In this document: piece after piece, positions 1-6,987 of the stretch
Numbering within the stretch: the stretch's first letter is position 1
How the letters are laid out: each line of letters starts with the position of its first letter
IMG/VR virus record: IMGVR_UViG_3300043772_001662
Coordinates: 1-24,473 of that record
DNA: 24,473 nt
Strand: one strand, 5' to 3'
Source: a virus
Translations under genes and position numbers: made by a program
The notes under the pieces: generated by a model
What the model was told of the DNA's origin: nothing
Databases searched by the model: none
The model's input: only the letters and a program-made list of their open reading frames with translations

Positions 1-465
1 AATACTAGATTCATCAAACGTACTATCTAACCTTAATATCTCATTTTTAATCTCAGAAAATGAAGACCACAATAACGATCCTTCAGTTTTTGGACTGTAA
101 TCATTATCAACCAAATATTGTACTATAGTATTTTCTTCCAATGTTATGAACCCATGAGCAAACCCTCTTGGGACAATTAATTCATCACCACCTTTCATTT
201 CAAAAAATTGGCAGTTATTATACGATCTAAGTGGTTTCCTTAAATCCACCACAAAATCTAAAATTCTACCATTAATGACCTTTACCAATTTTGCTTGGGA
301 GGTTTCTCCTGTTTGATAATGTAATCCTCTTAATGTAAACTTTTTTGGGTTCACGCTAATATTACTTTGTTTCCATTCCTTGTCTAATTCAAACAACGAA
401 AGAGGACTAAATGATCCTCTCTCATCATAGAATATTCTGTTGTTGATTATTCTTGGTTGTTCCAT
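1..465 (-). CDS. RmlC-like dTDP-4-dehydrorhamnose 3,5-epimerase family protein (3' end outside window)
   Basis: The frame is open from the ATG at 465 to the window edge, giving 155 residues; the family is usually about 180, so the C-terminus is missing. The cupin core is clear: RGLHYQ at 46-51 holds the family's catalytic His (H49), followed by AKLVKVINGRILDFVVDLR (58-76) and VPRGFAHGF (98-106). Family enzymes epimerise C3 and C5 of a dTDP-keto-sugar in the cytoplasm during nucleotide-sugar synthesis. Where the family usually has an Asp after the late Trp (W-N-D), this protein reads W133-S-S, so activity or substrate may differ. It overlaps the upstream gene by 1 nt (TAATG). With the glycosyltransferase and methyltransferase near 11-12 kb it suggests phage-encoded glycan modification, which is inference. 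Confidence 0.85.
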   Translation of the reverse strand, partial: MEQPRIINNRIFYDERGSFSPLSLFELDKEWKQSNISVNPKKFTLRGLHYQTGETSQAKLVKVINGRILDFVVDLRKPLRSYNNCQFFEMKGGDELIVPRGFAHGFITLEENTIVQYLVDNDYSPKTEGSLLWSSFSEIKNEILRLDSTFDESSI

Positions 466-1157
466 TATATAAATTTAATTTCGTTAGTTATAGGGTCCCA
501 ATCAATATTCCATGGAGTATGTGAATAAAGATATCGTTCGTTCAATACAGACGCATTGAAGTAGTGTGTGTGACCATCAAAGTAGTGTCCATGACCAGTA
601 TGGATATGACCACAGATATGGATCTTAGGTTTGATTTGTTTGATTCTCTCCGCAAGTAATTCACAACCCAAGTGAACATTGCGGTTACCTTCAACATCAT
701 CTAATATTCCCCAAGCCGGTCCGTGAGTAATCAATATATCAATACCTTCAGGAATCATATCCCATTTTGCTTTCAACTCTTCACCATTTCGTGGTAAGTT
801 AAATGCCCAATTGTAGAACTCAGGTTGCCAAGGAGATCCCCAAATTTTAACTTCAGGACCATCACCATCTTGTGTAGTCATTAACTCATCTTGGACGTAT
901 TCAATAGTCTTGTACCCTGTTAATATATCTTTTACTTTCTCAACATTGTTTTGAAAACCCCAATCATGATTACCTGCAATGAATACTTTATGGTCATAGG
1001 TTACGATTTTATCGTACCAAGCAGCAAACTCACGTATCTCGTGTTCGTAACCCATAGAACTAATATCACCCGCATGGATTAACAAATCACCACCAGGTAA
1101 ATCGTGGTGTACGTGTTTGTGTTTTCCGTGTGTGTCTGATATGATAGTTAATTTCAT
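465..1157 (-). CDS. Calcineurin-like metallophosphoesterase
   Basis: This 230-residue protein carries the metal-binding motifs of the family in order: SDTHG near the N-terminus, GDLLIHAGD, GNHD, ITHGPAWGILDD and GHIHTGHG. It resembles the MPPED/UPF0046-type branch, whose members are two-metal phosphodiesterases; the substrate cannot be read from sequence. The start at 1157 (MKLTIISDTHG) is preferred over the ATG 15 nt upstream because a TATATTTG promoter element fills that interval, and family proteins begin just before the SDTHG strand. A second, unrelated-looking phosphoesterase lies at 23594-24247. Possible roles include nucleic-acid or cyclic-nucleotide hydrolysis during infection; this is inference. 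Confidence 0.85.
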   Translation of the reverse strand: MKLTIISDTHGKHKHVHHDLPGGDLLIHAGDISSMGYEHEIREFAAWYDKIVTYDHKVFIAGNHDWGFQNNVEKVKDILTGYKTIEYVQDELMTTQDGDGPEVKIWGSPWQPEFYNWAFNLPRNGEELKAKWDMIPEGIDILITHGPAWGILDDVEGNRNVHLGCELLAERIKQIKPKIHICGHIHTGHGHYFDGHTHYFNASVLNERYLYSHTPWNIDWDPITNEIKFI

Positions 1158-1161
1158 AATA

Positions 1162-1193
1162 CAAATATACAAAATTAATAGTGTAAATCCAAA
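1162..1193 (-). promoter_or_regulatory. Bacteroidota-type promoter, leaderless
   Basis: Read on the minus strand, TTTG (1193-1190) is followed by 20 nt and then TATATTTG (1169-1162). This matches the Bacteroidota consensus of a -33 TTTG and a -7 TAnnTTTG. The -7 element ends 4 nt before the ATG at 1157, so the transcript would start at or very near the start codon. Confidence 0.6.
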
Positions 1194-1567
1194 TAAAGAT
1201 TGTCGTCATCTGTATATTTTACACAACAAAATGCAGGATGGTATTGGTCTTTCAAATCATCAGTTAACTCATGAATATGTTTTGAAGGATCATCCACATA
1301 GTACATTGGTTCTTCTCCATTCTTTCTCCTTTGGATTTCTTCTTCCATTCGGACATTATGGGTCATAGACATATTATACTGTTCTCCTTCTTTCAATACC
1401 ACACCCCATCCGTGTTGCTCATAATACTTATCTTCAACTCTTTGGGCAAGAACAAGAGCATCATCAGGTAATTCAGGATGATCCTCCAAAAACTTTCTAA
1501 GTTTCCCGATGGTAAGGTAATATTCGTAATTACCTTTTAAATCATCAATGACATTTATTTTACCCAT
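1175..1567 (-). CDS. Hypothetical phage protein
   Basis: This is a 130-residue acidic protein that I do not recognise by name. The N-terminal part, LTIGKLRKFLEDHPELPDDALV (about 18-39), has the 'length-limited helix, then PdD.pV' look of small phage proteins that begin with a TIGEL-like segment; no enzyme motif is seen. The C-terminus is rich in Asp and Tyr. The next gene's ATG (1157) lies only 17 nt beyond its stop, and that gene's promoter overlaps its last codons. No signal peptide or membrane segment is present. Confidence 0.75.
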   Translation of the reverse strand: MGKINVIDDLKGNYEYYLTIGKLRKFLEDHPELPDDALVLAQRVEDKYYEQHGWGVVLKEGEQYNMSMTHNVRMEEEIQRRKNGEEPMYYVDDPSKHIHELTDDLKDQYHPAFCCVKYTDDDNLYLDLHY

Positions 1568-1580
1568 TACACTAATTTTT

Positions 1581-1901
1581 TTATTTAGTTTTATAATCGT
1601 TCCACTTCCATCCTAGAAATAGTTTCATACATTTTCTATGTAACCAATTTGGTTTTTTCTCAAAATGAATACAAAACCCTTCGCCAGCACCAATACAATA
1701 TTTGCCAACCTTCTTTACTATTTTATTTTCTTCACTTTTTGTAACATATGGTTTTTCTGAGTTATCAACTTGATGATTATCCAAATTTTCTTCAGTTATT
1801 ACTTTTTTCTTTCTAGGTTTATAAGTCCTTTTTTTTGGTTTTTTTTCTACTACAGGTCTACCCGTAGTAACCGTTTCTTTTAAAATTATTTTTTCTGTCA
1901 T
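1581..1901 (-). CDS. Hypothetical basic phage protein
   Basis: This 106-residue protein has two parts. Residues 1-65 are low-complexity and strongly basic (KKPKKRTYKPRKKK at about 20-33) and are probably disordered and nucleic-acid binding. A compact C-terminal segment follows, GEGFCIHFEKKPNWLHRKC then LFLGWKWND, with aromatic and cysteine residues that suggest a small folded domain. It starts after an A-rich run with no Shine-Dalgarno sequence, 5 nt after the clpP stop. Function unknown. Confidence 0.75.
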   Translation of the reverse strand: MTEKIILKETVTTGRPVVEKKPKKRTYKPRKKKVITEENLDNHQVDNSEKPYVTKSEENKIVKKVGKYCIGAGEGFCIHFEKKPNWLHRKCMKLFLGWKWNDYKTK

Positions 1902-1906
1902 TTTTT

Positions 1907-2635
1907 TTATTTTTTAATTTTTAATACTTCCTTTTTATAGTATTCATCAAATCCATCTAAGTAATTTGTAATACTCTTACTTTTATCAACTCCAATAACT
2001 TCATCTATTAACCCAAACTCCATTGCCTCATCTGAGTTATACCATCTGTCTCTTTCAGAGAAGTCCAACACCTCTTGGAATGTTTTTCCACAATTCTCAG
2101 CCAAAATTTTAAATAAGATGTAATTGTATTTTTCACCTTCCATCTGATCAATACGTGTGTCTTGAATGTTTCCTTGTGTACCATGACTTACTTGGTGAGT
2201 CATTACTTTAGAATGAATTAAAGATGATCTTTTACCTTTGGTACCTGAAGAAAGTAAAACAGATCCCATTGATGCACACATACCTAAATTAGTTGTGACA
2301 ATATCAGAACTAACATAGTTCATAAGGTCAACAATACCAAGACCACACATCACAGATCCTCCAGGACTATTAAGATACAACGTAATGTCTTTCTTCTCCA
2401 CAGAATCCAAAAACAATAATTGAGCTTGTACAATATCAGACATATTTTGATTTACAGGTCCTGATAACCATAATATACGATCACGCATCAACCTTGAGAA
2501 GATATCAATTTGAGTCGCACGTAACTCTCTTTCCTCCAAAATGTATGGTGTTAATGACGCTTCAAACTGATCTAATGCCATTGAACTAATCCCTTCGCTT
2601 TTTGCAAAACTTCTAAACTCTTTTCCGTAATTCAT
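1907..2635 (-). CDS. clpP: ClpP-family serine protease
   Basis: This 242-residue protein matches ClpP throughout. The catalytic triad is visible: S122 in GMCASMG, H147 in VMTHQ, and D196 in SERDRWYNSDEAMEFGLIDEV. The LYLNSPGGS loop (87-94) that forms the oxyanion side is intact. The N-terminal 30 residues replace the short bacterial propeptide. ClpP forms tetradecameric peptidase barrels that work with Clp ATPases; no ATPase is in this window, so it might use a host unfoldase. In phages ClpP-like proteases can act in capsid maturation or host takeover. Two candidate packaged proteins in this window carry LxE-type cleavage sites, but whether this enzyme processes them is unknown. Confidence 0.93.
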   Translation of the reverse strand: MNYGKEFRSFAKSEGISSMALDQFEASLTPYILEERELRATQIDIFSRLMRDRILWLSGPVNQNMSDIVQAQLLFLDSVEKKDITLYLNSPGGSVMCGLGIVDLMNYVSSDIVTTNLGMCASMGSVLLSSGTKGKRSSLIHSKVMTHQVSHGTQGNIQDTRIDQMEGEKYNYILFKILAENCGKTFQEVLDFSERDRWYNSDEAMEFGLIDEVIGVDKSKSITNYLDGFDEYYKKEVLKIKK

Positions 2636-2639
2636 AATA

Positions 2640-3272
2640 TTATAATTTATTTTCTGTGTTTTTTATTTCGTAATAATAGTTGTTTGAATCTTCAGATACC
2701 CATTTATCCGATTGAGCTTCCACTGACTCAATGTGTGTATCAACTTTTAAACTTGATGGTTCTATTGGGAATGGTTTGGTCACCCAATTTGAATCTTTCC
2801 AATATATTCTGTTGTTAGGTTGACAAAGTAGATAACCATCATCCGCAATTAGTATATGCCCACACTTATAATCAGATGGTTCATCAGAATATGGATTTCT
2901 ATACCAGTCTACTGTCATAAGATAAGTAGCCCAAACTTTTGACCCGTCTTTTAATGCGACCTGACATCTTTTTTCATAAAGATAATCATAGGTAATAACA
3001 CTTACATTTTCAGAGAAACAATCCCATAATTGTTTAAAATCAAATGGAATATCATTTTTAGGTATTTCCATAAAAATTTCAGATATTGGGACTCTTGATC
3101 TTAACATTCCATAATCAGTCATAACATGAAATGTTAATATTTTACCCGCCAATGATTGAACTGCAAATGCATAAGCTTTGTGATAATCGTCCTTATCTTC
3201 TTCTTTTTTTGTGAAGTGTGATGCTCTCACATAACACTTAAATAATTCAATGTTTTCGTTTAATTTTGACAT
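2640..3272 (-). CDS. Hypothetical phage protein
   Basis: With the start at 3272 (MSKLNENIELFKCYV) the gene encodes 210 residues. This start is chosen over one 54 nt upstream because it falls 1 nt after the preceding stop codon, whereas the longer form would overlap the previous gene out of frame. The middle contains a beta-rich stretch, KCGHILIADDGYLLCQPNNRI, with many Trp and Tyr residues. No signal peptide, membrane helix or enzymatic motif was recognised. It sits between a DUF2452-like protein and ClpP. Function unknown. Confidence 0.8.
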   Translation of the reverse strand: MSKLNENIELFKCYVRASHFTKKEEDKDDYHKAYAFAVQSLAGKILTFHVMTDYGMLRSRVPISEIFMEIPKNDIPFDFKQLWDCFSENVSVITYDYLYEKRCQVALKDGSKVWATYLMTVDWYRNPYSDEPSDYKCGHILIADDGYLLCQPNNRIYWKDSNWVTKPFPIEPSSLKVDTHIESVEAQSDKWVSEDSNNYYYEIKNTENKL

Positions 3273-3273
3273 T

Positions 3274-3690
3274 TTAATTTTTTTTAATCCATTTATTTTC
3301 TGAGTCCAGTTCAAACTCCCCAACAAACTCTTGTCTCCATTCAGTTGGTCTTATTAATGATAAGAAATATTCCCCATTATTTCTACGGTATAGGTAATAT
3401 TTTTCCCCAACAACAGGTTGGAAATTGTAATTTGATGAGTAAACCATTCTATTCCACTCAAACTCATCAACCAATTTATTATACTCTTCCTTTATCTCAT
3501 CATACCTTTTATTGAAGTAATGATTGGTTTTAAGGATCTTTTCATTTTTCCAAGTTGATACATTATCAGGAATTATGACCGGAGACCCAACATTTGTTGC
3601 ATATGGAAGAAGATGGGCATAATAACCCTTCTCCTCACTCCATACTGCATTATCGGGGTATTTATTTTCTTTTGGCATATCGTAAGACAT
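3274..3690 (-). CDS. DUF2452-like hypothetical protein
   Basis: This 138-residue protein shows the pattern I associate with DUF2452: KGYYAHLLPYATNVGSP (about 21-37), a charged helix with WKNEKILKTNHYFNKRYDEI, then WNRMVYSS and a beta-rich C-terminus with LSLIRPTEW. Its biochemical role is unknown. The only ATG that fits is at 3690, but about 13-16 upstream codons in the same frame, back to a TAG at 3739-3741, also look protein-like (DDLWCQYSDLPSV). The true start may therefore be a non-standard codon, or the N-terminus may have been lost. Confidence 0.75.
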   Translation of the reverse strand: MSYDMPKENKYPDNAVWSEEKGYYAHLLPYATNVGSPVIIPDNVSTWKNEKILKTNHYFNKRYDEIKEEYNKLVDEFEWNRMVYSSNYNFQPVVGEKYYLYRRNNGEYFLSLIRPTEWRQEFVGEFELDSENKWIKKN

Positions 3691-3744
3691 TACACTTGGT
3701 AAATCAGAATACTGACACCATAAATCATCAGTGTGTACCTAAAA

Positions 3745-4797
3745 TTAATTTGATAACGGGAAATATATTTTTGGGTGTGATTGATAATTTTCTAAAACAA
3801 TATCATCCAAAGTATATTCTGAAATATCATTTACTGCCCTTTCAGATAATCTAACATTCGGTAATGGATATGACTCCCTTGTTAATTGTTCTTTAACACC
3901 ATCTATATGATTTAAGTAGATATGACAATCACCTAAACTACAAATAACCTCATCAGGAACCATATTGACTTGTTTTGCCAACATCATAAGTAACAAAGAA
4001 TATGAGCTGACGTTATACGGCCATCCAAGTGCCGAATCGACACTGCGTTGGACCCACATTAAAGAGATTGCTCTGGTTGGGATATTATGTTTATCCATAT
4101 ATTCCATTGTTTTAGGTTCTTTGTAATGAACTGACACCCAGTTATCTAATTTTTTCATCAACTCATATCTTTCCTCCAAACTCAACTCTCTTGTATAACA
4201 TTGAAATCCATAATGACAAGGTGGAAGCACCATCGTGTCCAGTTCTCCAATATTATAAGCATTAACCATCAATCGTCTTGAGTCTGGGTTTGTTTTAAGG
4301 TCACGGATTAGGTTTGCGATTTGGTCAATTCCGTACTCAATCCTTCTTACACCTGCCTCTTTACTCTTATCTTCAACTACATCCCAACCTGTATGCCAAC
4401 TTCTCCATTGCTTACCATACACAGGACCTAAATCACCCCACTTTCTAGCAAACTCATCATCTGTTTTGATATGTTCAATAAAATCTTCTTTACTCTTTGG
4501 CCATCTTACTTCATCACTATCAACATATCTCTTATAAGCATCACCATCCCAAATATGACAATCATTATCAACAAGGTATTTGATGTTGGTATCACCTCTT
4601 AAAAACCATAGTAATTCAGTTACCATAGTTTTCCAAGCCATCTTCTTGGTTGTAAGAAGTGGAAATCCATCTTTCATATTATGACGAATCTGTCTACCGA
4701 ATACAGATAATGTTCCTCCGTTTCTAGTTTCTTTTTTTACTCCGTTATCAAGAATGTCTTGAAGGAGTGATTGGTATGATTTATCTAGGTTGTTCAT
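3745..4797 (-). CDS. thyA: Thymidylate synthase
   Basis: This 350-residue protein is a classical ThyA, which methylates dUMP to dTMP with methylenetetrahydrofolate. The catalytic cysteine is C194 in VLPPCHYGFQCY, preceded by the phosphate-binding SRRLMVNAYN (173-182). The N-terminal FGRQIRHNMKDGFPLLTTKK and the C-terminal GWPYNVSSYSLLL and GDCHIYLNH motifs are all intact. It is longer than the 264-residue E. coli enzyme because of inserts at about 95-155 and 205-235. The enzyme would supply thymidine nucleotides for an AT-rich phage genome. It uses an ATG after an A/T-rich stretch without Shine-Dalgarno. Confidence 0.97.
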   Translation of the reverse strand: MNNLDKSYQSLLQDILDNGVKKETRNGGTLSVFGRQIRHNMKDGFPLLTTKKMAWKTMVTELLWFLRGDTNIKYLVDNDCHIWDGDAYKRYVDSDEVRWPKSKEDFIEHIKTDDEFARKWGDLGPVYGKQWRSWHTGWDVVEDKSKEAGVRRIEYGIDQIANLIRDLKTNPDSRRLMVNAYNIGELDTMVLPPCHYGFQCYTRELSLEERYELMKKLDNWVSVHYKEPKTMEYMDKHNIPTRAISLMWVQRSVDSALGWPYNVSSYSLLLMMLAKQVNMVPDEVICSLGDCHIYLNHIDGVKEQLTRESYPLPNVRLSERAVNDISEYTLDDIVLENYQSHPKIYFPLSN

Positions 4798-4819
4798 ATT
4801 TTTCTATTGTTTATCTAAT

Positions 4820-5134
4820 TTATTCACAACTTTCGGTATTAAATTCAGTTTCGTCAGGAGTTTCCTCAATCATAGGTTGGTTTTCTAATCTCTCAATTAC
4901 TATGTTAATTGCTTCAGGATAATGAGTATATCCCTGTCCGAAATTAATTCCCGTTAGTCCCAATACCTCATTGTTAATGTAATGTCGGTTTTTACCCTTA
5001 CCTTTTAAAATCTCGTGGTCCATTGAAACATCGTTCCAATCTCTCAATACAAGTCCAGTACCACTAGGTTCCTTGTAATGTAACCTAATGATATTGTTAT
5101 GACTAAAGTTCTTAATAAATTCTCCTAGTGTCAT
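4820..5134 (-). CDS. Hypothetical phage protein
   Basis: This is a 104-residue protein without recognised domains. The N-terminal TLGEFIKNFSHNNIIRLHYK resembles other small phage proteins that start with a TLGEF helix followed by a beta strand. A central segment reads NNEVLGLTGINFGQGYTHYPEAI. The last 20 residues are acidic and probably disordered. It lies 14 nt after the gene at 5149-5391 and 22 nt before thyA. Function unknown. Confidence 0.75.
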   Translation of the reverse strand: MTLGEFIKNFSHNNIIRLHYKEPSGTGLVLRDWNDVSMDHEILKGKGKNRHYINNEVLGLTGINFGQGYTHYPEAINIVIERLENQPMIEETPDETEFNTESCE

Positions 5135-5148
5135 ATTATTTTATTTAT

Positions 5149-5391
5149 TTAATTGATGTCTTCCAATCCATCAATTTTATCTCTCAATGTGTTGATCGTT
5201 GAATGGACATATTCATCAAGTTCATGAGATACCTCCAAATACTTTCTTCTCAGTTCGTGGAACTTTTCATCCTGAACTTCTTTGAATGATGAGTAATGTT
5301 TGAAACAATAGTGGAAACCTTCATTCTCCATTCTATAACGAACCATTTCAATTTCCTCTAATTGATTTTCTAATCTTTCTAAATCACTCAT
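5149..5391 (-). CDS. Small helical hypothetical protein
   Basis: This 80-residue protein is almost entirely charged helix. Heptad-like spacing at both ends (LERLENQLEEIEMV and LRDKIDGLEDI) is consistent with a short coiled-coil hairpin. The middle contains the more distinctive GFHYCFKHYSSFKEV. A possible 29-codon ORF overlaps its start by an ATGA junction. No function can be assigned. Confidence 0.75.
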   Translation of the reverse strand: MSDLERLENQLEEIEMVRYRMENEGFHYCFKHYSSFKEVQDEKFHELRRKYLEVSHELDEYVHSTINTLRDKIDGLEDIN

Positions 5392-5477
5392 TTCTTTAAA
5401 AATATATTTAATATAGATTGTTTTACCACATTAAGATAGTACAAACAGACAAACAAATAAATCTTTATCTTCTTCAT
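5388..5477 (-). CDS. Possible 29-residue membrane peptide
   Basis: An ATG at 5477 opens a 29-codon ORF in the 91-nt gap between two genes. It encodes MKKIKIYLFVCLYYLNVVKQ and nine further residues: a basic start, a hydrophobic stretch and a basic end. This looks like a single-pass membrane peptide. Its stop overlaps the next start codon as ATGA, a common translational-coupling arrangement. It is short enough to be chance, so confidence is low. Confidence 0.35.
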   Translation of the reverse strand: MKKIKIYLFVCLYYLNVVKQSILNIFLKK

Positions 5478-5482
5478 TTGTT

Positions 5483-5893
5483 TTATACGGTGTGTTCTAT
5501 ATGAACTCTCACACAATTCTGAGGCATTCTATTCAAGTGTCTGTAATTGTTGATGTATCCCATCATATTACCGCTACCTACGGCATTTGCAGAGTGGATC
5601 ACAACTTCTACTACAGGTTTACCATCCAACCATTGGTTAACCAACCATTTGGTGCAATCCATACCAGTTTTCTCAGTGATGTTATCGTAATTGATTATGT
5701 AGTTTTTCACAACACCGTAGTGCCATTCCGCCATCGCACTATCACCTAAGTCGTGATCCAACGATATTAATTCAATATTCTCCAACCCAATTGAGTTGAT
5801 CTTTTGAACGAACTCATCATAAGAACGTACAACGATCCAACTTGGATCCACTGGCGTTCTTACATCATCTAAATAAATTCTAACTTTGTCCAT
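5483..5893 (-). CDS. cREC-like receiver-fold protein (putative cyclic-phosphate processing)
   Basis: This 136-residue protein matches the cyclic-phosphate-processing receiver (cREC) pattern: IYLDDVRTP at 6-14 (D9, D10), then ISLDHDLG at 43-50 (D46, H47, D48), and VEVVIHSANAVGSGNMMG near 95-112 (H100, N103). This family was predicted from gene context to handle 2',3'-cyclic phosphate RNA ends in RNA-repair systems; its chemistry is, as far as I know, mostly inferred. The RNA ligase, HAD phosphatase and kinase fragment elsewhere in this window fit that role. A TATATTTG promoter element ends 4 nt before its ATG, suggesting its own leaderless transcript. Confidence 0.75.
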   Translation of the reverse strand: MDKVRIYLDDVRTPVDPSWIVVRSYDEFVQKINSIGLENIELISLDHDLGDSAMAEWHYGVVKNYIINYDNITEKTGMDCTKWLVNQWLDGKPVVEVVIHSANAVGSGNMMGYINNYRHLNRMPQNCVRVHIEHTV

Positions 5894-5897
5894 ATTA

Positions 5898-5905
5898 CAA
5901 ATATA
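5898..5905 (-). promoter_or_regulatory. TATATTTG -7 element, leaderless
   Basis: On the minus strand TATATTTG ends 4 nt before the ATG at 5893, the same spacing as at 1157 and 16164. A clear -33 TTTG is not present at 20 nt, so this promoter is weaker on sequence grounds. Confidence 0.45.
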
Positions 5906-5908
5906 CTT

Positions 5909-6211
5909 TTATTTTTTTATTAAACCTAATTCTAACCGATATTCTTTAATCTTAACTCTTGCTTCCTGATATTGATCACCATTATTGGCTTGATGACCTT
6001 TTGAAACCGCAAGAGTAATTTCCATTTCATTATCAATAATGTAAGATATTTTTTCCTGATCCGTTAGTTCACATGGTGTTATTTCATTCTTAATATAAGT
6101 TAAGATCAATTGTTTAATGTTAAGAACCTGTTTGTTAGGGTTGGTTTTACCATTATAACTCATAACAGAAGAATCGTAGATATACTTACATAGTTGTTGT
6201 AGTTTATCCAT
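5909..6211 (-). CDS. Hypothetical phage protein
   Basis: This 100-residue, mostly helical protein has no recognised motif. It is mixed-charge, with a C-terminal amphipathic helix (YQEARVKIKEYRLELGLIKK), and has no membrane segment or signal peptide. It sits 5 nt from the coiled-coil gene at 6217-6477, and the two are probably co-transcribed. The promoter of the downstream cREC gene lies immediately after its stop or within its last codons. Confidence 0.7.
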   Translation of the reverse strand: MDKLQQLCKYIYDSSVMSYNGKTNPNKQVLNIKQLILTYIKNEITPCELTDQEKISYIIDNEMEITLAVSKGHQANNGDQYQEARVKIKEYRLELGLIKK

Positions 6212-6216
6212 TTCAA

Positions 6217-6477
6217 TTATATTAACTCAAATTCTTTATTTACCAATTCTATTTCTTTATTCAATCTTTCAAGTTCTTTGGATATCATTTCTATGATAAT
6301 CTCCTTGTTATTAAAACTTACATCACCTTTTACCATAAACGGTCCAGGATTCGTAAACTCAATTTTTACCCCCAACCCACAACCTTTAAGAGCACCTTCT
6401 AGTTTGTATTTTTGTCTTTCCAATCTATCAAGATTTTCTTTGATTATTTTTGCCTGTTCAAATTTTTCTATTTCCAT
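6217..6477 (-). CDS. Small coiled-coil hypothetical protein
   Basis: This 86-residue protein has two charged helices with heptad-like hydrophobic spacing (about 1-30 and 60-86) joined by a beta-like segment with GLGVKIEFTNPGPFMVKGDV. The shape resembles a prefoldin-like hairpin, but I cannot assign a family. Its start overlaps the last 20 nt of the short ORF at 6458-6595. Confidence 0.7.
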   Translation of the reverse strand: MEIEKFEQAKIIKENLDRLERQKYKLEGALKGCGLGVKIEFTNPGPFMVKGDVSFNNKEIIIEMISKELERLNKEIELVNKEFELI

Positions 6478-6595
6478 TTTTATATTTTTTACGTAAGTAT
6501 TCTTCCCAAACTTCTTGTTTTATTCCGTTCACAAAAAACCAACCAAGATTTAATTCAAACCATTTATTAATCCGATAAAAAGTTTTTTTGATCAT
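6458..6595 (-). CDS. Short Trp-rich ORF, 45 residues
   Basis: The 120-nt interval upstream of 6477 is filled by an ATG-started ORF that runs 20 nt into the next gene. It encodes 45 residues beginning MIKKTFYRINKWFELNLGWF and continuing with an amphipathic segment, KQEVWEEYLRKKYKNG. It has four Trp residues, balanced charge, typical phage-like composition and a 2-nt gap after the upstream stop. These features make it a likely real small gene. No function is known. Confidence 0.6.
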   Translation of the reverse strand: MIKKTFYRINKWFELNLGWFFVNGIKQEVWEEYLRKKYKNGNRKI

Positions 6596-6597
6596 AT

Positions 6598-6984
6598 TTA
6601 AAAATTTCTTAATTTTTGATAATCTTCTTTGGTTAAAACAATTTCATTTAAATCTGAGTTTAAACCTCTAATGGTTTTCCAAGCTTCCTTAACTCTACCC
6701 CACAAAGATTTATTCCCATAAGTTTTATAAAACGTTATGTAATAATCGGTATCATCATTGAACTTGTCAACAGACATACAGGTACAATTGTCAACACATT
6801 TAACAATTACTTCAGATCTTTCATTGTTTTCAACTTTCATCCTATTAATGTTGTCATTAATTTCCTTTAATTCAATTTCATCCAATATGACTTTTAATCT
6901 GATCATGTAGTCATAGGTAGGTTTTTCACCGTATATGTTAATAAGACGATTGTAAATAAATTGTAAGTGTTCTCTTTTTATCAT
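6598..6984 (-). CDS. Hypothetical phage protein
   Basis: This 128-residue protein has two parts. The N-terminal helix, MIKREHLQFIYNRLINIYGE, is of a type common at the start of phage small proteins. The C-terminal half reads DYYITFYKTYGNKSLWGRVKEAWKTIRG then LTKEDYQKLRNF, a beta strand followed by an amphipathic helix. A C-x-C near 67-69 (CTC) could bind metal but is isolated. It is immediately downstream of the repeat-array gene (3 nt gap), so the two are probably on one transcript. Confidence 0.75.
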   Translation of the reverse strand: MIKREHLQFIYNRLINIYGEKPTYDYMIRLKVILDEIELKEINDNINRMKVENNERSEVIVKCVDNCTCMSVDKFNDDTDYYITFYKTYGNKSLWGRVKEAWKTIRGLNSDLNEIVLTKEDYQKLRNF

Positions 6985-6987
6985 TTT

